The notes: generated from the sequence alone by a model not told the origin. 36,438 nt of DNA from Paenibacillus sp. MAEPY2 (GCF_000499205.1 NZ_AWUK01000058.1:1-36438); one strand, 5' to 3'. Positions 7,521 to 15,748 are shown, counted from the stretch's first letter. Translations and numbers: made by a program.

Positions 7521-8732
7521 ATGTCCAAACCAAAAGGCTTTGAGAAACCGACAGGTTTTCGTGACTATACACCACATGTGGTGACAAAGCTGCGAACAAT
7601 TGAGCGAAATGTACTGGAATGCATGGAACGCTGGGGTTACCGTCAAATCATTACACCAACGATTGAATACTACGATACCGTAGGTGTAGCGAGCTCCACA
7701 TCGGATCGCAAGTTGTTTAAATTATTGAACAGTCGCGGGACTACGTTGGTGCTAAGATCGGATCTGACAGCGCCAATTGCACGAGTGGTTTCTTCTTTGT
7801 TAAAGGATGAAGAGCTTCCGCTGCGTCTTTCCTATCATGCGAATGTGTTTCGTTCTATAGAAGAGGAAGCGGGACGTGAGGCGGAATTTTTCCAAACGGG
7901 TGTAGAGCTTGTTGGTGATGATTCGCCTGAGGCAGATGCAGAAGTTGTAGCACTTGCAATTGCTTCTTTGCAGGCAGCGGGTGTGTCTTCCTTTAAAATT
8001 GCGATGGGTCATATGGGATTTCTGAACGGGTTACTGGAAGAAGTCATTCCAGGGCAAACGGTACAACAGGAGCAGTTGAAAGAAGGATTGCTGGGACGCG
8101 ATTATGTCGGCTATCGCCAATCCATTGAAGCATTGAATCTGGAACCGAAACTGAAGGAGCAGCTTGAAGCCATTTTGCGTCTGCGTGGCGGTAAAGAAGT
8201 ATGTACACACGCAGCAGAGCTGAGTTCAAGTACTGAAGCAGCAAAATCGATTGCACATTTATGTGCGGTATTTGAAGTGTTGGAAGCGTACGGTGTTTCC
8301 GAACATGTGTTGATTGATCTAACGATGATTGGTGATTTCTCGTATTATACGGGCATGACGTTTGAAGGGTATGCGGGTGAACTCGGATCCCCGGTATGCA
8401 GCGGCGGACGATATGACAATCTGTTACAGCAGTTTGGCCGTTCACTTCCAGCTACAGGGTTTGCGCTCAAAACGAACCGGATTATCGATGGTGTTCATGG
8501 AATTACAATGGAAGAGAAGAAGCCTGTACTTATTCAATATAACTCGGAACGCCGGGCTGAGGCTCTAACGGAGGCCGCGCGACTACGCAGTATCGGTCAG
8601 AATGTAGTAACGCAACTTCTTCCTAGAGATGGAACAGAGGCAAGTACGAATACTGGTGCTCTAACAGGCAATAAGTCAATCCAGGCTGAGCAGGTTATCA
8701 CATACGGATCTGAAAATGGAGGGGGACGCTGA
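7521..8732 (+). CDS. hisZ: ATP phosphoribosyltransferase regulatory subunit
   Basis: A 403-residue histidyl-tRNA-synthetase paralogue that does not charge tRNA. It pairs with short HisG to form the active, histidine-sensitive first enzyme of histidine synthesis. The N-terminal half has HisRS-like core motifs (GFRDYTPHVV, LRSDLTAPIAR, EFFQTGVELVG) and a later GGRYDNLL motif. The C-terminal anticodon-binding domain of true HisRS is reduced. GGGGTGA lies upstream of the ATG. It is the first gene of the his operon, and its stop is one base before the hisG start. Confidence 0.96.
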   Translation: MSKPKGFEKPTGFRDYTPHVVTKLRTIERNVLECMERWGYRQIITPTIEYYDTVGVASSTSDRKLFKLLNSRGTTLVLRSDLTAPIARVVSSLLKDEELPLRLSYHANVFRSIEEEAGREAEFFQTGVELVGDDSPEADAEVVALAIASLQAAGVSSFKIAMGHMGFLNGLLEEVIPGQTVQQEQLKEGLLGRDYVGYRQSIEALNLEPKLKEQLEAILRLRGGKEVCTHAAELSSSTEAAKSIAHLCAVFEVLEAYGVSEHVLIDLTMIGDFSYYTGMTFEGYAGELGSPVCSGGRYDNLLQQFGRSLPATGFALKTNRIIDGVHGITMEEKKPVLIQYNSERRAEALTEAARLRSIGQNVVTQLLPRDGTEASTNTGALTGNKSIQAEQVITYGSENGGGR

Positions 8733-8733
8733 G

Positions 8734-9393
8734 ATGTCGGATATATTGAAGGTTGCCATGCCGAAGGGCCGAATCTATAAGAAAGCCTCCAAATTGTTCC
8801 GTGAGGCCGGGCTTGATATTCCCGTTGATGTAGATGATACACGCAAACTGGTGATTGAAGTGCCGGAAGCGGGGATGGAGTTCATCATGGCGAAACCTGT
8901 GGACGTGCCTACCTATGTGGAATATGGAGTAGCGGACATTGGGATTGTTGGCAAAGACGTTCTGCTTGAGGAAAATCGGGACGTGTACGAATTGTTGAAC
9001 CTGGGAATCGCGCAGTGCCGTATGTCTGTTATTGGACTACCCGACTGGACGCCTGGCATTCAGCAGCGGGTGGCAACAAAATATCCGAGAATCGCTTCCC
9101 AATATTTTCGTGAACAGGGACAGCAGGTAGAAGTCATCAAACTGAACGGTTCCATCGAACTGGCGCCCTTGATTGGTCTGGCTGACCGGATTGTCGATCT
9201 GGTAGAGACCGGACAGACGTTACGGGAGAACGGACTCGTTGAGATGACGGGCATCCTGGATATCACGAGCCGCCTTATCGCGAATCGGGTAAGCTATCGG
9301 ATGAAGAACGCACGGATTCAGGCATTATGCGATGCTCTCCAACAGGTCATTCCAGCATCGAATGAATTGTCGGCGGGTATAGTTCGAGGTTAA
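8734..9393 (+). CDS. hisG: ATP phosphoribosyltransferase catalytic subunit (short form)
   Basis: A 219-residue enzyme that condenses ATP with PRPP to give phosphoribosyl-ATP, the committed step of histidine synthesis. It is the short form, without the C-terminal regulatory ACT-like domain of long HisG, in keeping with hisZ next door. Motifs include AMPKGRI near the N-terminus, a GVADIGIVGKD segment and a C-terminal PRPP-loop region ADRIVDLVETGQTL. GGAGGGGG at 8718-8725 fits the ATG at 8734. An in-frame ATG at 8716 lies inside hisZ and lacks a better site. Confidence 0.96.
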   Translation: MSDILKVAMPKGRIYKKASKLFREAGLDIPVDVDDTRKLVIEVPEAGMEFIMAKPVDVPTYVEYGVADIGIVGKDVLLEENRDVYELLNLGIAQCRMSVIGLPDWTPGIQQRVATKYPRIASQYFREQGQQVEVIKLNGSIELAPLIGLADRIVDLVETGQTLRENGLVEMTGILDITSRLIANRVSYRMKNARIQALCDALQQVIPASNELSAGIVRG

Positions 9394-9424
9394 ACCATAG
9401 ATAAGCAAGGAATGTATGGTTTTA
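9392..9424 (+). other. Stem-loop at the hisG stop codon
   Basis: AAACCATA (9392-9399) pairs perfectly with TATGGTTT (9415-9422) over a 15-base loop, followed by only four T in all. It starts inside the hisG stop codon and precedes a 163-base spacer before hisD. It may be a weak attenuator or an mRNA-stability stem. Confidence 0.45.
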
Positions 9425-9556
9425 ATGAACGGGAAATATAGAAACGGAAATAACCAAAGAATGAAACGACAGAAGCAAGTAATGAGAAACAATAGGAACG
9501 AATCTGCACATACATGACAGGGATTACGTAATACAGGGGATAAGGAGGTTGTACGC

Positions 9557-10861
9557 ATGAAAATTATACCTGCACGGGAATTTGATCTGAAGCGGGAAGT
9601 GGAGTACGGTACACCGGAGCAAAATGAAACGGTACGGCGCATTGTCGGCGACATTCGCCGGGAAGGAGATGCGGCACTGCTGCGTTACACAGAGCAGCTG
9701 GACCGCACGAAGCTGACGGCCGCAGAGCTGCGCGTGCCGCAGGAAGAGCTGCAGGCGGCTTATGCAGCCGTAGAGCCTTCCTTCGTGACGGCGATTCGGC
9801 AAGCCGCCGCTAACATTCGTGCTTTTCATGAGAAGCAGAAGCGCAACTCATGGATGGATTGGCAGCCGGACGGCAGTCTGCTGGGCCAGGTGATCCGACC
9901 GCTGAAGCGGGTCGGTGTCTATGTACCTGGCGGCAAAGCAGCATATCCATCGTCGGTGCTGATGAATGTAATTCCGGCACAGGTGGCTGGCGTGCCGGAG
10001 ATTGTTCTGGTGACGCCGCCGTCAACGAACGGAGGCGAAGGCATTAACCCGTACATTCTCGTGGCTGCTGCGGAAGCAGGCGTGAGCGAGATGTACCGGG
10101 TTGGCGGCGCTCAGGCGATCGCCGCCCTCGCTTACGGCACGGAGAGTATTGCCCCGGTCGACAAGATCTGTGGACCGGGCAATATTTACGTGGCGCTCGC
10201 GAAGCGCGAGGTGTACGGTGCGGTCGATATCGACAGTATCGCCGGGCCGAGTGAGATTGTGGTGCTCGCCGATGATACGGCGAATCCGGTGTATGTCGCC
10301 GCAGACCTGTTGTCGCAGGCGGAACATGACGAGATGGCATCGGCCATTCTCGTCACGACCTCGGCCATGCTGGCGGAAGCCGTGCAGGCCGAAGTGCGGC
10401 AGCAGCTGGAAGTGCTGCCGCGGCGCGATATCGCTGCTGCTTCCGTGGAGCAGTATGGCGCGATTATTGTGGTCGATTCCATTGATGAGGGAATCGATGT
10501 GGTGAACCGGCTCGCACCGGAGCATCTGGAGATCATGGTGCAGGAGCCCATGGCTTATGCTGGCCGGATCGAGAATGCCGGAGCGATTTTCCTCGGCCCG
10601 TATAGCTCGGAGCCGGTAGGGGATTATTTTGCGGGACCGAATCATATTATTCCGACCAATGGAACGGCCCGATTCAGTTCACCTGTGGACGTGGATGATT
10701 TTATCAAAAAATCGAGTTTGATCTATTACAGCAAGGAAGCGTTGCTCCAAAACGGAGCGGCTATTATAGAGCTGGCCCGGCATGAAGGGCTCGAAGGACA
10801 CGCCCGTGCGATCGCTGTACGGTTAGAACAGGAAGGAAAGGCGGAATCGGATAATGGATAA
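9557..10861 (+). CDS. hisD: Histidinol dehydrogenase
   Basis: A 434-residue Zn-dependent enzyme that oxidises L-histidinol to L-histidine in two NAD steps, the end of the pathway. Family motifs seen: YVPGGKAAYPSSVLMN, RVGGAQAIAALAYGT, KICGPGNIYVALAKR, SIAGPSEIVVLAD, the catalytic/zinc segment LSQAEHDE, and LAPEHLE. The length is standard. AAGGAGG lies about 10 bases upstream of the ATG. The gene overlaps hisB by 8 bases. Codon use is distinctly richer in G/C than its neighbours: 42 of 60 bases in 10081-10140 are G or C, against 32 of 60 in a sample of hisG. Confidence 0.97.
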   Translation: MKIIPAREFDLKREVEYGTPEQNETVRRIVGDIRREGDAALLRYTEQLDRTKLTAAELRVPQEELQAAYAAVEPSFVTAIRQAAANIRAFHEKQKRNSWMDWQPDGSLLGQVIRPLKRVGVYVPGGKAAYPSSVLMNVIPAQVAGVPEIVLVTPPSTNGGEGINPYILVAAAEAGVSEMYRVGGAQAIAALAYGTESIAPVDKICGPGNIYVALAKREVYGAVDIDSIAGPSEIVVLADDTANPVYVAADLLSQAEHDEMASAILVTTSAMLAEAVQAEVRQQLEVLPRRDIAAASVEQYGAIIVVDSIDEGIDVVNRLAPEHLEIMVQEPMAYAGRIENAGAIFLGPYSSEPVGDYFAGPNHIIPTNGTARFSSPVDVDDFIKKSSLIYYSKEALLQNGAAIIELARHEGLEGHARAIAVRLEQEGKAESDNG

Positions 10862-11483
10862 GCAGAATAATGGTTTGGACCTTCAGAAAAAGGGGGCTGT
10901 ACGTCAGGCAGAGGTAGACCGCAAGACAAATGAAACGAACATTCAGCTTGCTTTTGCCGTAGATGGAACGGGGCAATCCGAGATTGAAACGGACGTACCT
11001 TTCCTCAATCATATGCTAGACCTGTTCACGAAGCATGGACAATTCGATCTGAACGTACAGGCGCGCGGCGATGTTGATATTGATGACCATCACACGGTGG
11101 AGGATATCGGGATCTGTCTGGGGCAGACACTTCGTGAAGCGTTGGGAGACAAGCGCGGAATCAAACGTTATGCCAGTGTATTTGTGCCGATGGATGAGGC
11201 TCTCGCTCAGGTTGTGATTGATGTGAGCAACCGACCTCACTTCGAGTACCGTGCAGAGTACCCATCCCAGCAAGTGGGCAGCTTTTCGACCGAACTGGTG
11301 CATGAGTTTCTGTGGAAATTAGCGCTGGAAGCTCGGATTACATTGCACGTTATTGTGCACTACGGGCAAAATACACATCACATGATCGAAGCGATCTTCA
11401 AAGCACTGGGTCGTGCACTGGATGAGGCGACAACAATTGATCCACGTGTAACGGGTGTGCCTTCCACGAAGGGAGTGCTGTAG
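10854..11483 (+). CDS. hisB: Imidazoleglycerol-phosphate dehydratase
   Basis: A 209-residue monofunctional IGP dehydratase that converts imidazole glycerol phosphate to imidazole acetol phosphate using Mn. The two metal-binding signatures DDHHTVED and HHMIEA are present, as is the FLNHML segment. The N-terminal ~15 residues before the conserved R-x-A-E-V-x-R-K-T-x-E-T-N start are an unusual Lys/Gln-rich extension. There is no N-terminal histidinol-phosphatase domain; that activity is supplied by hisJ downstream. The ATG lies inside the end of hisD. Confidence 0.97.
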   Translation: MDKQNNGLDLQKKGAVRQAEVDRKTNETNIQLAFAVDGTGQSEIETDVPFLNHMLDLFTKHGQFDLNVQARGDVDIDDHHTVEDIGICLGQTLREALGDKRGIKRYASVFVPMDEALAQVVIDVSNRPHFEYRAEYPSQQVGSFSTELVHEFLWKLALEARITLHVIVHYGQNTHHMIEAIFKALGRALDEATTIDPRVTGVPSTKGVL

Positions 11484-11486
11484 ACG

Positions 11487-12107
11487 ATGGCGATTGCAAT
11501 TGTCGATTACGGTATGGGGAACCTGCACAGCGTCGGCAAAGCGGTCGAACGTCTTGGCTACGAAGCGCTGGTCACAGGTGATCGGGATGCTATTCTTGGT
11601 GCAGATGGTGTGATTCTGCCAGGTGTAGGTGCGTTTGGCGATGCCATGGTGCACTTGCGGGAAAATGGTTTGGACGCTGTGGTGAAGGAAGCTGCAGCTG
11701 GAGCCAAACCACTGCTCGGGATCTGTCTGGGCATGCAGTTGTTGTTCAGCTCAAGTGAGGAGCATGGCGAGCATGAAGGACTTAACATTTTGCCGGGTCA
11801 AGTGGTGCGATTCACACCGGGAGAATTAAAGGTTCCACATATGGGTTGGAATCGATTGCAGTTCCTGCATCCGGAAAACCCGCTACTCGCGGGGCTTGAG
11901 GCAGGTCATGTCTATTTTGTCCATTCATACCATGCACGTACGGAAGTAGAGAGCGATCTATTGGCAGTAACGGATTACGGACATCCGGTTACGGCGATTG
12001 TTGGCAGAGGCTCCAATTTCGGCATGCAGTTCCACCCGGAGAAGAGCGGAGAGCTGGGGATGAAGCTGCTTGGAAACTTCCTGGCATTGACTGGATCGAA
12101 GGCGTAA
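11487..12107 (+). CDS. hisH: Imidazole glycerol phosphate synthase glutaminase subunit
   Basis: A 206-residue class I glutamine amidotransferase that feeds ammonia to HisF. The catalytic triad is visible: the Cys in LLGICLGMQLLF, and His and Glu in GMQFHPEKS. IVDYGMGNLHSV at the N-terminus and GVGAFGDAM are family motifs. The start is three bases after the hisB stop. A 306-base spacer carrying repeat copy 1 separates it from hisA. Confidence 0.97.
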   Translation: MAIAIVDYGMGNLHSVGKAVERLGYEALVTGDRDAILGADGVILPGVGAFGDAMVHLRENGLDAVVKEAAAGAKPLLGICLGMQLLFSSSEEHGEHEGLNILPGQVVRFTPGELKVPHMGWNRLQFLHPENPLLAGLEAGHVYFVHSYHARTEVESDLLAVTDYGHPVTAIVGRGSNFGMQFHPEKSGELGMKLLGNFLALTGSKA

Positions 12108-12182
12108 TATCACTCGTAATCATATGATTTTTTAATTTCATCCTTATAGAATAATACGTAGCTAAACTTATATAAAATCTAA

Positions 12183-12382
12183 TCTATATAAATTGAACTA
12201 AACATTTACACGATAACGGAGAGGACAGAAATAACCTGAAGAAGCGGAGCGTTCGCCTTTATCCCCGGATTTTCCCCTTTAAATAAGGGATTCAAAAAAA
12301 ATCTGGGGATAACAGCGATCGGAAGGTTGTTCTGTCATCGGAGTGGCAAGTGTAAATATTCTTTAGTTTCAATTTATATAGA
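12183..12382 (+). repeat. Structured palindromic repeat, copy 1 (hisH-hisA spacer)
   Basis: A 200-base element bounded by near-perfect terminal inverted repeats. 12183-12211 reads TCTATATAAATTGAA then CTAAACATTTACAC, and its complement lies at 12350-12382 with a few inserted bases. Nested inside are GACAGAA/TTCTGTC plus AACC/GGTT (12224-12236 with 12325-12336), a 5-bp hairpin GCGGA-GCG-TTCGC (12244-12256), and a long stem TATCCCCGGATTTT with AAAATCTGGGGATA around CCCTT/AAGGG. The whole can fold on itself. A second copy follows hisA in the same orientation. I see no ORF or transposase in it. Confidence 0.85.
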
Positions 12383-12413
12383 GACAAATATGAATATATT
12401 CAGGAGGCCTTGT

Positions 12414-13148
12414 ATGTCATCTTTTATCATATATCCGGCAATTGATATCCGGGACGGCAAATGTGTAAGACTGGTGCAGGGAGATTACAATCAGGAGACG
12501 GTATATAACGATGACCCGGTTCAAGTTGCTCTTTCCTGGGAGAAGCAAGGTGGTACATACGTTCATCTGGTCGATCTGGACGGTGCAAAAGCAGGTCATC
12601 CGGTGAATGATGAACTGATCGGACGTATTGCTTCAGCTGTGAACGTGCCTGTTCAGGTAGGTGGTGGTCTTCGTACAGTGGCTGATGTGGAGCGTTTGCT
12701 GGGTCTTGGCGTGAGTCGCCTTATAATCGGAACAGCGGCTATCGAGGATCGCGCTTTTACTGAAGAAGTACTGGGACGATATGGAGACAAAGTAGCGATT
12801 GGTATCGATGCACGCAATGGGTATGTGGCGACACGCGGCTGGCTTGAGACATCGGAAGTTCAGGCTGAGGTGTTGGCGAAGGAACTAGCGGCATTTGGTG
12901 CGGAAACCTTTATCTTCACGGACATCTCCCGTGATGGCATGATGCAGGGTCCTAACGTGGAAGCGATTGTGTCTCTTGCGAAGGCGAGTGGTCGTACGGT
13001 GATTGCTTCCGGGGGAGTTAGTGTCATGGATGATCTGCTTCGTTTAAGCAAACATGCGGAAGATGGTGTCGGAGGAGCAATCGTGGGCAAAGCGCTGTAT
13101 ACGGGCAGCATCGATCTGTCCGAAGCAGTTCGTGCGGTAAATAAATAA
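12414..13148 (+). CDS. hisA: ProFAR isomerase (HisA)
   Basis: A 244-residue (beta/alpha)8-barrel enzyme that isomerises ProFAR to PRFAR. The catalytic Asp lies in AIDIRDGKCVRL near the N-terminus and the second in the FIFTDISRDGM segment. Phosphate-binding motifs VQVGGGLR and IASGGVS are present. AGGAGG at 12402-12407 fits the ATG at 12414; an in-frame upstream start at 12327 would lie in the repeat element. The gene stands apart from hisH and hisF, with a repeat copy on each side, unlike the tight packing elsewhere in the operon. Confidence 0.97.
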   Translation: MSSFIIYPAIDIRDGKCVRLVQGDYNQETVYNDDPVQVALSWEKQGGTYVHLVDLDGAKAGHPVNDELIGRIASAVNVPVQVGGGLRTVADVERLLGLGVSRLIIGTAAIEDRAFTEEVLGRYGDKVAIGIDARNGYVATRGWLETSEVQAEVLAKELAAFGAETFIFTDISRDGMMQGPNVEAIVSLAKASGRTVIASGGVSVMDDLLRLSKHAEDGVGGAIVGKALYTGSIDLSEAVRAVNK

Positions 13149-13157
13149 TAGCGATAC

Positions 13158-13384
13158 TATATAGGCTCAAATAAACATTTGCACGATAACGGAGAGGACA
13201 GAAATAACCTGAAGAAGTGAAACGTTCGCCTGAAAGCTCTCTGAAAGAAAGCTGCATCGGAAGCATACGCTATCCCCGGAGTTTCCCTTTAAAAAAGGAT
13301 CAAAAAATCTGGGGATAACAGCGATCGTAAGGTTGTTCTGTCATCGGAGTGGCTAGTGTGAATGTTCTATAGTTGAACTTATAC
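13158..13384 (+). repeat. Structured palindromic repeat, copy 2 (hisA-hisF spacer)
   Basis: A second copy of the element at 12183-12382, same strand. A 36-base run is identical between the copies (12209-12244 and 13182-13217). The 3' core from AATCTGGGGATAACAGCGATC onward differs at only a few positions. The terminal repeats have diverged (AACATTTGCAC against AACATTCACAC), but the internal stems are kept: GTGAA-ACG-TTCGC replaces GCGGA-GCG-TTCGC. This copy has about 38 extra bases at 13232-13270, containing GAAAGCT twice. It ends about 36 bases before hisF. Confidence 0.85.
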
Positions 13385-13419
13385 AGGTATGCGATAATCG
13401 GAGAGAGAGGAAGAGGAGC

Positions 13420-14181
13420 ATGCTGGCAAAAAGAATCATTCCTTGTCTGGACGTGAAGGACGGCCGGGTCGTCAAAGGCGTTAACTTCGTCAATCTCCGC
13501 GATGCGGGTGATCCGGTAGAGCTGGCGGCGCTGTATGACCGCGAGGGCGCGGATGAACTGGTATTTCTCGATATCTCCGCTTCGGTGGAAGGCCGCGAGA
13601 CGATGGAAGAAGTAGTGCGGCAGACCGCAGGCGAGATCGCTATTCCTTTTACCGTGGGTGGAGGCATTTCCAAGGTGGAAGACATGAAGCGCATTCTACG
13701 TGCAGGAGCGGATAAAATTGCTGTAAATACGGCAGCCGTTCTTAATCCTCAGCTGATTGCAGATGGGGCGCGCCGCTTTGGTTCCCAGTGTATCGTCGTA
13801 GCAATAGACGCCAAGTATAATGAGGCTTGGGGCGAGTGGGAGGTTTATACGCATGGTGGACGGAAACCTTCAGGGATCAAGGCACTGGAATGGGTTAAGC
13901 AGGCGGAGACATTAGGTGCTGGAGAAATTCTGCTGACAAGCATGGACGCGGATGGAACGAAGGACGGATTCGATCTGAAGCTGACATCAGCGGTATCCGA
14001 ATCGGTACGTATTCCGGTGATTGCTTCGGGTGGTGCGGGCAAGGAATCGCATTTCTATGATGTGTTCACGACAGGTAAAGCGGATGCAGGTCTGGCGGCA
14101 ACGATATTCCATTATAAAGAAATCGCCGTTCCGGCGTTAAAACAACATTTGAGAGAGCAAGGGGTGGAGATCCGTGACTAA
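13420..14181 (+). CDS. hisF: Imidazole glycerol phosphate synthase cyclase subunit
   Basis: A 253-residue (beta/alpha)8-barrel that, with HisH, converts PRFAR and ammonia to IGP and AICAR. The catalytic Asp residues are in IIPCLDVKDGRVVKGVNF (Asp11) and LLTSMDADGTKDGFD. VGGGI and IASGGAG bind the phosphates. AGAGGAG precedes the ATG. The stop overlaps the hisI GTG start by eight bases. Confidence 0.97.
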   Translation: MLAKRIIPCLDVKDGRVVKGVNFVNLRDAGDPVELAALYDREGADELVFLDISASVEGRETMEEVVRQTAGEIAIPFTVGGGISKVEDMKRILRAGADKIAVNTAAVLNPQLIADGARRFGSQCIVVAIDAKYNEAWGEWEVYTHGGRKPSGIKALEWVKQAETLGAGEILLTSMDADGTKDGFDLKLTSAVSESVRIPVIASGGAGKESHFYDVFTTGKADAGLAATIFHYKEIAVPALKQHLREQGVEIRD

Positions 14182-14902
14182 CGTAAGCAATGAGATCAAG
14201 GAGCAATTATCCTTGGAGCAGGTTGTGGAGCACATTCGTTGGAGCGACGGATTGGTACCTGCCATTGTGCAGGATGCTGAGACGCGTCAAGTTCTGATGA
14301 TGGCTTATATGAATCGGGAATCCCTGAAATTATCGCTGGAATCCGGTGAAACGTGGTTCTGGTCGCGTTCGCGTCAAGAGCTGTGGCACAAGGGCGCAAC
14401 TTCAGGCAACGTACAGACGATTACTTCATTGAAATACGATTGTGATGGTGACACCTTGCTCGTTGAGGTAAAGCCAAATGGACCTGCTTGCCACACCGGA
14501 GCAGTAACGTGTTTCCATAATGAAATCGTGGGCTTGCCAGAGCAATCCACCGCCGCGGTCTCAAGTGAATCGGGTACAACAACTGCAAGTTCCAGCTCGG
14601 AAGGTCGTTTCGAAGTACTGGCTGAACTGGAATCCGTAATTGCAGAGCGTGAACGCGAGCGCCCGGAAGGCGCATATACGACGTACCTGTTTGATAAGGG
14701 CGTGGATAAGATTTTGAAAAAAATCGGTGAAGAAGCGTCCGAGACGATCATCGCCGCCAAAAATAAAGACAATGACGAGCTTCGCCTTGAGGTCAGTGAC
14801 CTGATGTATCACTTGCTCGTACTGTTGCAAGAGCGCAAGCTACCGCTGGATGACATCATGTCAGAGCTGAGCCGTCGCCACGAGCGGCCTCGCCGCGATT
14901 AG
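14174..14902 (+). CDS. hisI: Bifunctional phosphoribosyl-AMP cyclohydrolase / phosphoribosyl-ATP pyrophosphatase
   Basis: A 242-residue HisIE fusion for steps two and three of histidine synthesis. The N-terminal cyclohydrolase domain (about 20-125) shows LMMAYMNRESL, WSRSRQELWHKG and the zinc site in DCDGD...CHTG. The C-terminal MazG-like pyrophosphatase domain (about 145-235) shows EERPEGAYTTYLF-type and KIGEEASETIIAAKN motifs. The two are joined by a Ser/Thr-rich linker. The start is GTG at 14174 with GGGGTGGAG upstream, overlapping hisF. Confidence 0.95.
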   Translation: MTNVSNEIKEQLSLEQVVEHIRWSDGLVPAIVQDAETRQVLMMAYMNRESLKLSLESGETWFWSRSRQELWHKGATSGNVQTITSLKYDCDGDTLLVEVKPNGPACHTGAVTCFHNEIVGLPEQSTAAVSSESGTTTASSSSEGRFEVLAELESVIAERERERPEGAYTTYLFDKGVDKILKKIGEEASETIIAAKNKDNDELRLEVSDLMYHLLVLLQERKLPLDDIMSELSRRHERPRRD

Positions 14903-14913
14903 GAGGCGAACCT

Positions 14914-15738
14914 GTGCGCATAGATTATCATACACACCATGAGCGGTGTGGTCATGCTGTTGGCAAGCTGGAGGCTTATGTGCAGCGTGGGGTGGAAATT
15001 GGCCTATCTCAGATTGGGTTGTCGGATCACATGCCATTGCTGCATGTAGATCCCGCTCAATATTATCCCGAGATGGCTATGCCTATGGACGAGCTGCCGC
15101 GTTATGTGGAAGAGTGTTTTTCTCTGAAGGAGCGATACCGTGGCCAGATTGATGTGCGTGTCGGCCTCGAAGGCGACTATATTGAAGGCTGGGAGACAGA
15201 AATTCGGGCCATTATCGAGCGGTACCCCTGGGACTATGTGATTGGATCGATTCACTTTCTCGGGGAATGGGACATTACGGATTTTCGCCAGACCCATCAT
15301 TGGGAAGGCAAAGACGTACTGGAAGTTTACCGTCAGTACTATGATGCCGTGAGCAAAGCGGCAGCTACAGGAATGTACGATATTATGGGCCATGCGGATG
15401 TCATCAAGCGCTTTGGCTTCGCTCCGGCACCAGAGCAGACGGAAGAGCGGGTAGCTTTGGAAAATGCAGCGCTGCAAGGCATTGCAAAGAGTGGCTGCGC
15501 TATGGAGCTCAATGCATCAGGATTATCGAAACCATGTGCAGAGATGTTCCCCGGTCGCCGAATGCTAACTAAGGCTATTCAATTGGGGATTCCGCTCACG
15601 CTTGGCTCCGATGCACATGATCCGTTGAAGCTTGGCGATTACCTGCCTGAAGCCGAGGCGCTCCTGCGCGAGCTGGGCTGTACGGAGGTAGCTGTTTTTG
15701 AAGGTCGTCAGCGCTCGTTCCTTTCTTTAAATGTATAG
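14914..15738 (+). CDS. hisJ: Histidinol-phosphatase, PHP family
   Basis: A 274-residue metal-dependent phosphatase that removes phosphate from histidinol phosphate, the penultimate pathway step. PHP-domain metal ligands are visible in order: DYHTHHERCGHA, LSDHMPL, GLEGDYIEG, GSIHFLGEWDI, GHADVIKRFG and GSDAHDP. The start is GTG at 14914 with AGGAGG at 14901-14906. It follows hisI by 11 bases, so it belongs to the operon here, whereas B. subtilis encodes it elsewhere. Confidence 0.94.
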   Translation: MRIDYHTHHERCGHAVGKLEAYVQRGVEIGLSQIGLSDHMPLLHVDPAQYYPEMAMPMDELPRYVEECFSLKERYRGQIDVRVGLEGDYIEGWETEIRAIIERYPWDYVIGSIHFLGEWDITDFRQTHHWEGKDVLEVYRQYYDAVSKAAATGMYDIMGHADVIKRFGFAPAPEQTEERVALENAALQGIAKSGCAMELNASGLSKPCAEMFPGRRMLTKAIQLGIPLTLGSDAHDPLKLGDYLPEAEALLRELGCTEVAVFEGRQRSFLSLNV

Positions 15739-15748
15739 AGCAGTGGAG

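Noticed and set aside
10022..10645. 207-residue minus-strand ORF opposite hisD
   Set aside because: Explained by the high third-position G/C of hisD, which removes stop codons in other frames; no homology recognised.
12121..12140. AATCATATGATT palindrome followed by T-run after hisH
   Set aside because: The palindrome has no loop, so it cannot form a useful terminator hairpin; probably chance in an AT-rich stretch.
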